A stretch of DNA of 15,425 nucleotides from assembly GCF_009755355.1 (NCBI RefSeq), contig NZ_WQLB01000054.1, positions 1 through 15,425 on the forward strand, given 5' to 3'. The translations under genes and the position numbers were made by a program. This DNA comes from Deinococcus arboris (GTDB lineage: Bacteria > Deinococcota > Deinococci > Deinococcales > Deinococcaceae). Each line of letters starts with the position of its first letter. Position 1 is the stretch's first letter. Below the pieces are notes generated by a model that saw only the letters and a list, made by a program, of their open reading frames with translations, was not told the DNA's origin and did no database searches. Positions 13,551-15,425 of this stretch are shown one piece after another.

Positions 13551-15425
13551 ATGAGTGCCGACGCCTTGCACCCCTTAGAGGCGGCTCGCCTCGCGGCCCT
13601 GGCGGCCTACCACATCCTGGATACCCCACCAGAAGCCGTGTATGACCGAGCGGTTCGCCTGGCCAGTGCCATGTTCAATGCGCCCATTGCGCTCATCTCT
13701 CTCGTGGACGCTGAGCGGCAATGGTTTAAAGCCTGTTATGGCCTTGATTTCCAGGAGACACCTCGGTCCATCTCCTTTTACGCGCACGCCCTGGACCATG
13801 ACGGCGTGTTGGTGGTGCCGGATGCCCGGCAAGATCACCGATTTGCAGACAACCCGTTGGTGACGGGTGACCTGCACATCCGCTTCTATGCCGGCGCCCC
13901 TCTGATCACACCAGACGGTCAGAAGTTGGGCACCCTCTGTATCCTCGACCGCGAACCTCGCGCGCCCTTGAGCCCTCAAGACGGCCAGGTGCTGCAGCAC
14001 CTGGCCGACGGGGTCGTCAGCGAACTGGAACTGCGGCGGATGGGGGCGGTCTTGGCCCGCCGTGAAGCCGTGAACGCGGCTGTCCTCAACTCCTCGCTGG
14101 ACGCCGTCATCGTGATGAATGAGCAAGGGCAGATCACCGAATGGAATCCGGCCGCTGAGCGGCTCTTCGGGTACACCCGTGATGACATGCTGGGTCAGGA
14201 CCTGGGTACGCATATCATTCCGCCGGAATGGCGCGCCGCCCACCGCCGAGGGCTGGACCACTATTTGAAGACAGGTGAGGGGCCAGTGCTCGGCAAGCGG
14301 CTCCAACTCGCTGCCCTCCGGCGGGACGGGCAGACCTTTCCCTGCGAACTGGCGATCACGCCGCTTGATTTGCCGAATGCACGTCTTTTCACCGCATCCC
14401 TGCGAGACCTGACCGATATAAAAGCGTCCCAAGACGCCTTGGAGAGCAGTCACCGCCTGCTGCGGGCCGTGGTGGATACGGTCCCAGAAGCCATCTTCGT
14501 GAAGGATCAGGATCGCCGCTACACCATGATCAACCAAGCGGGCGCCGCCCAGATTGGCCGCCCGGCCAGCGAAATTCTGGGACAGACCGATGAGCAGTTG
14601 TTCGCGGACGATGTGGCTCAGGCTTCGCGGCTGCGGGATGAAGGGGTCCTGCTGGAGGCTCAAGCCGTGACCTATGAGGTGACGGACCAGTTGCCCAGTG
14701 GCGCTCGCCGGACGTTCTGGTCGACCAAGCTGCCGTCCTATGGCGTGGACGGCGCGCTGACCGGCCTGATTGGTGTAGCAATTGACATCACCGACCGCAA
14801 GACTGCAGAAACCACCGTTCAGCACCACAACACGCTGCTCAGACACCGAGTTGAAGCGGCGCAACTGGAAGTGCTCGAACGGCTGGCCCGGGCCGCCGAG
14901 TACCGCGACGATGACACGGGCGAGCACATGACTCGGGTTGGGACCACCGCCGCGAGCATCGCGGCGTACCTGGGGCTCCCAGAGGTAGACGTGCACCTGA
15001 TCCGACAAGCAGCGCCCATGCATGACGTCGGCAAGATTGGCATTTCAGACAGCATTCTGCTGAAACCGGGCCGCCTGACACCCGAGGAATTCGACATCGT
15101 GAAAACGCACTGCAACATCGGCTCCAATATTCTCTCTGGAGGCCAGAGTCCGTTGGTGGTGATGGCGGAAGAAATTGCCCGCACGCATCACGAGCGGTGG
15201 GATGGGAGTGGCTACCCAACAGGACTCCAGGGTGAACAGATCCCCATGAGTGGCCGAATTGTGGCGGTGGCGGATGTGCTGGACGCGCTGATGAGTGAGC
15301 GGCCGTATAAGCGGGCCTGGTCGCAGGAAGCGGCGCTGGCGGAGATTCAGACACAGGCCGGGCGTCACTTTGATCCGCAGGTGGTGGACGCCTTGACACA
15401 CCTTTTCACCACGCCCGCAGCACTA
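13551..15425 (+). CDS. GAF-PAS-PAS-HD-GYP cyclic-di-GMP phosphodiesterase, 3' end outside window
   Basis: The frame is open for 625 codons to the right edge. Domains in order: GAF ~25-160 (PIALISLVDAERQWFKACYG, GTLCILDREPR); PAS 1 ~172-290 (ITEWNPAAERLFGYTRDDML); PAS 2 ~298-415 (EAIFVKDQDRRYTMINQAG, ending VAIDITDRK); short coiled linker; HD-GYP from ~440. Catalytic signs are complete: H459 in GEHMTRVG, HD at 491-492 in MHDVGKIG, H520, H546/H547, and the GYP motif HHERWDGSGYP (546-556), then RIVAVADVLDAL and FDP. HD-GYP enzymes hydrolyse cyclic di-GMP to pGpG or GMP using a metal centre. No membrane helix is seen, so it is a cytoplasmic sensor-effector. Only a short tail should be missing. 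Start ATG 13551 fits the leaderless promoter and the usual N-terminus before GAF (ARLAALAAYHILDTPPE). Confidence 0.92.
   Translation, partial: MSADALHPLEAARLAALAAYHILDTPPEAVYDRAVRLASAMFNAPIALISLVDAERQWFKACYGLDFQETPRSISFYAHALDHDGVLVVPDARQDHRFADNPLVTGDLHIRFYAGAPLITPDGQKLGTLCILDREPRAPLSPQDGQVLQHLADGVVSELELRRMGAVLARREAVNAAVLNSSLDAVIVMNEQGQITEWNPAAERLFGYTRDDMLGQDLGTHIIPPEWRAAHRRGLDHYLKTGEGPVLGKRLQLAALRRDGQTFPCELAITPLDLPNARLFTASLRDLTDIKASQDALESSHRLLRAVVDTVPEAIFVKDQDRRYTMINQAGAAQIGRPASEILGQTDEQLFADDVAQASRLRDEGVLLEAQAVTYEVTDQLPSGARRTFWSTKLPSYGVDGALTGLIGVAIDITDRKTAETTVQHHNTLLRHRVEAAQLEVLERLARAAEYRDDDTGEHMTRVGTTAASIAAYLGLPEVDVHLIRQAAPMHDVGKIGISDSILLKPGRLTPEEFDIVKTHCNIGSNILSGGQSPLVVMAEEIARTHHERWDGSGYPTGLQGEQIPMSGRIVAVADVLDALMSERPYKRAWSQEAALAEIQTQAGRHFDPQVVDALTHLFTTPAAL

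Noticed and set aside
13575..15023. 482-codon open frame on the minus strand
   Set aside because: It is exactly antisense to the GAF-PAS-PAS-HD-GYP gene, matches no family, and is explained by the high-GC third positions of the real gene.
1..15425. CRISPR array, tRNA, rRNA, toxin-antitoxin pair or phage defence operon
   Set aside because: No regularly spaced repeats, no cloverleaf or rRNA core sequences, and no recognised toxin, antitoxin or defence proteins were seen.

Overview
The window looks like accessory DNA from a Deinococcus-type bacterium, probably a plasmid or a low-synteny part of a chromosome. This is inferred from gene content: a SARP regulator with a STAND ATPase, GGDEF and HD-GYP proteins, IS701- and IS982-like insertion sequences, and several start codons sitting 6-7 bases after a TANNNT box as in leaderless Deinococcus genes. 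No rRNA, tRNA or housekeeping gene is present to confirm it.

Layout. 1-1117 (minus): 5' part of a SARP/BTAD transcriptional regulator with a P-loop ATPase, cut by the left edge. 1255-6476 (minus): a visibly AT-rich block of three secreted or membrane proteins in transcription order: a 480-residue lipoprotein, a 779-residue lipoprotein, and a prokaryotic pentameric ligand-gated ion channel (pLGIC, Cys-loop superfamily). Each has an AGGAG-type ribosome binding site, and long perfect inverted repeats sit at both internal junctions plus a palindrome in front of the second lipoprotein. This cassette is the most interesting item in the window. 6477-7286: mostly non-coding, palindrome-rich, with one possible gene fragment. 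7287-7655 (plus): a secreted MliC-type lysozyme inhibitor. 7934-9311: an IS701-like element with perfect 20-bp ends, inserted just in front of the start codon of a decayed IS982-like transposase (9314-9781). 9814-10566 (minus): a class I SAM-dependent methyltransferase. 10667-11040 (plus): an AraC-family regulator broken by one indel and lacking its sensor domain. 11456-12604 (minus): a membrane diguanylate cyclase. 12913-13411: a graveyard of a small gene with a nonsense codon, an IS3-family transposase scrap and an inositol monophosphatase scrap. 13551 to the right edge (plus): a GAF-PAS-PAS-HD-GYP cyclic-di-GMP phosphodiesterase.

How the parts may work together. The three-gene cassette reads as an envelope module: two outward-facing lipoproteins and a ligand-gated channel, perhaps binding a ligand or one another; its function is not known from sequence. 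The diguanylate cyclase and HD-GYP protein are divergently oriented and catalyse opposite reactions of cyclic-di-GMP turnover. The rest shows repeated insertion, deletion and decay.
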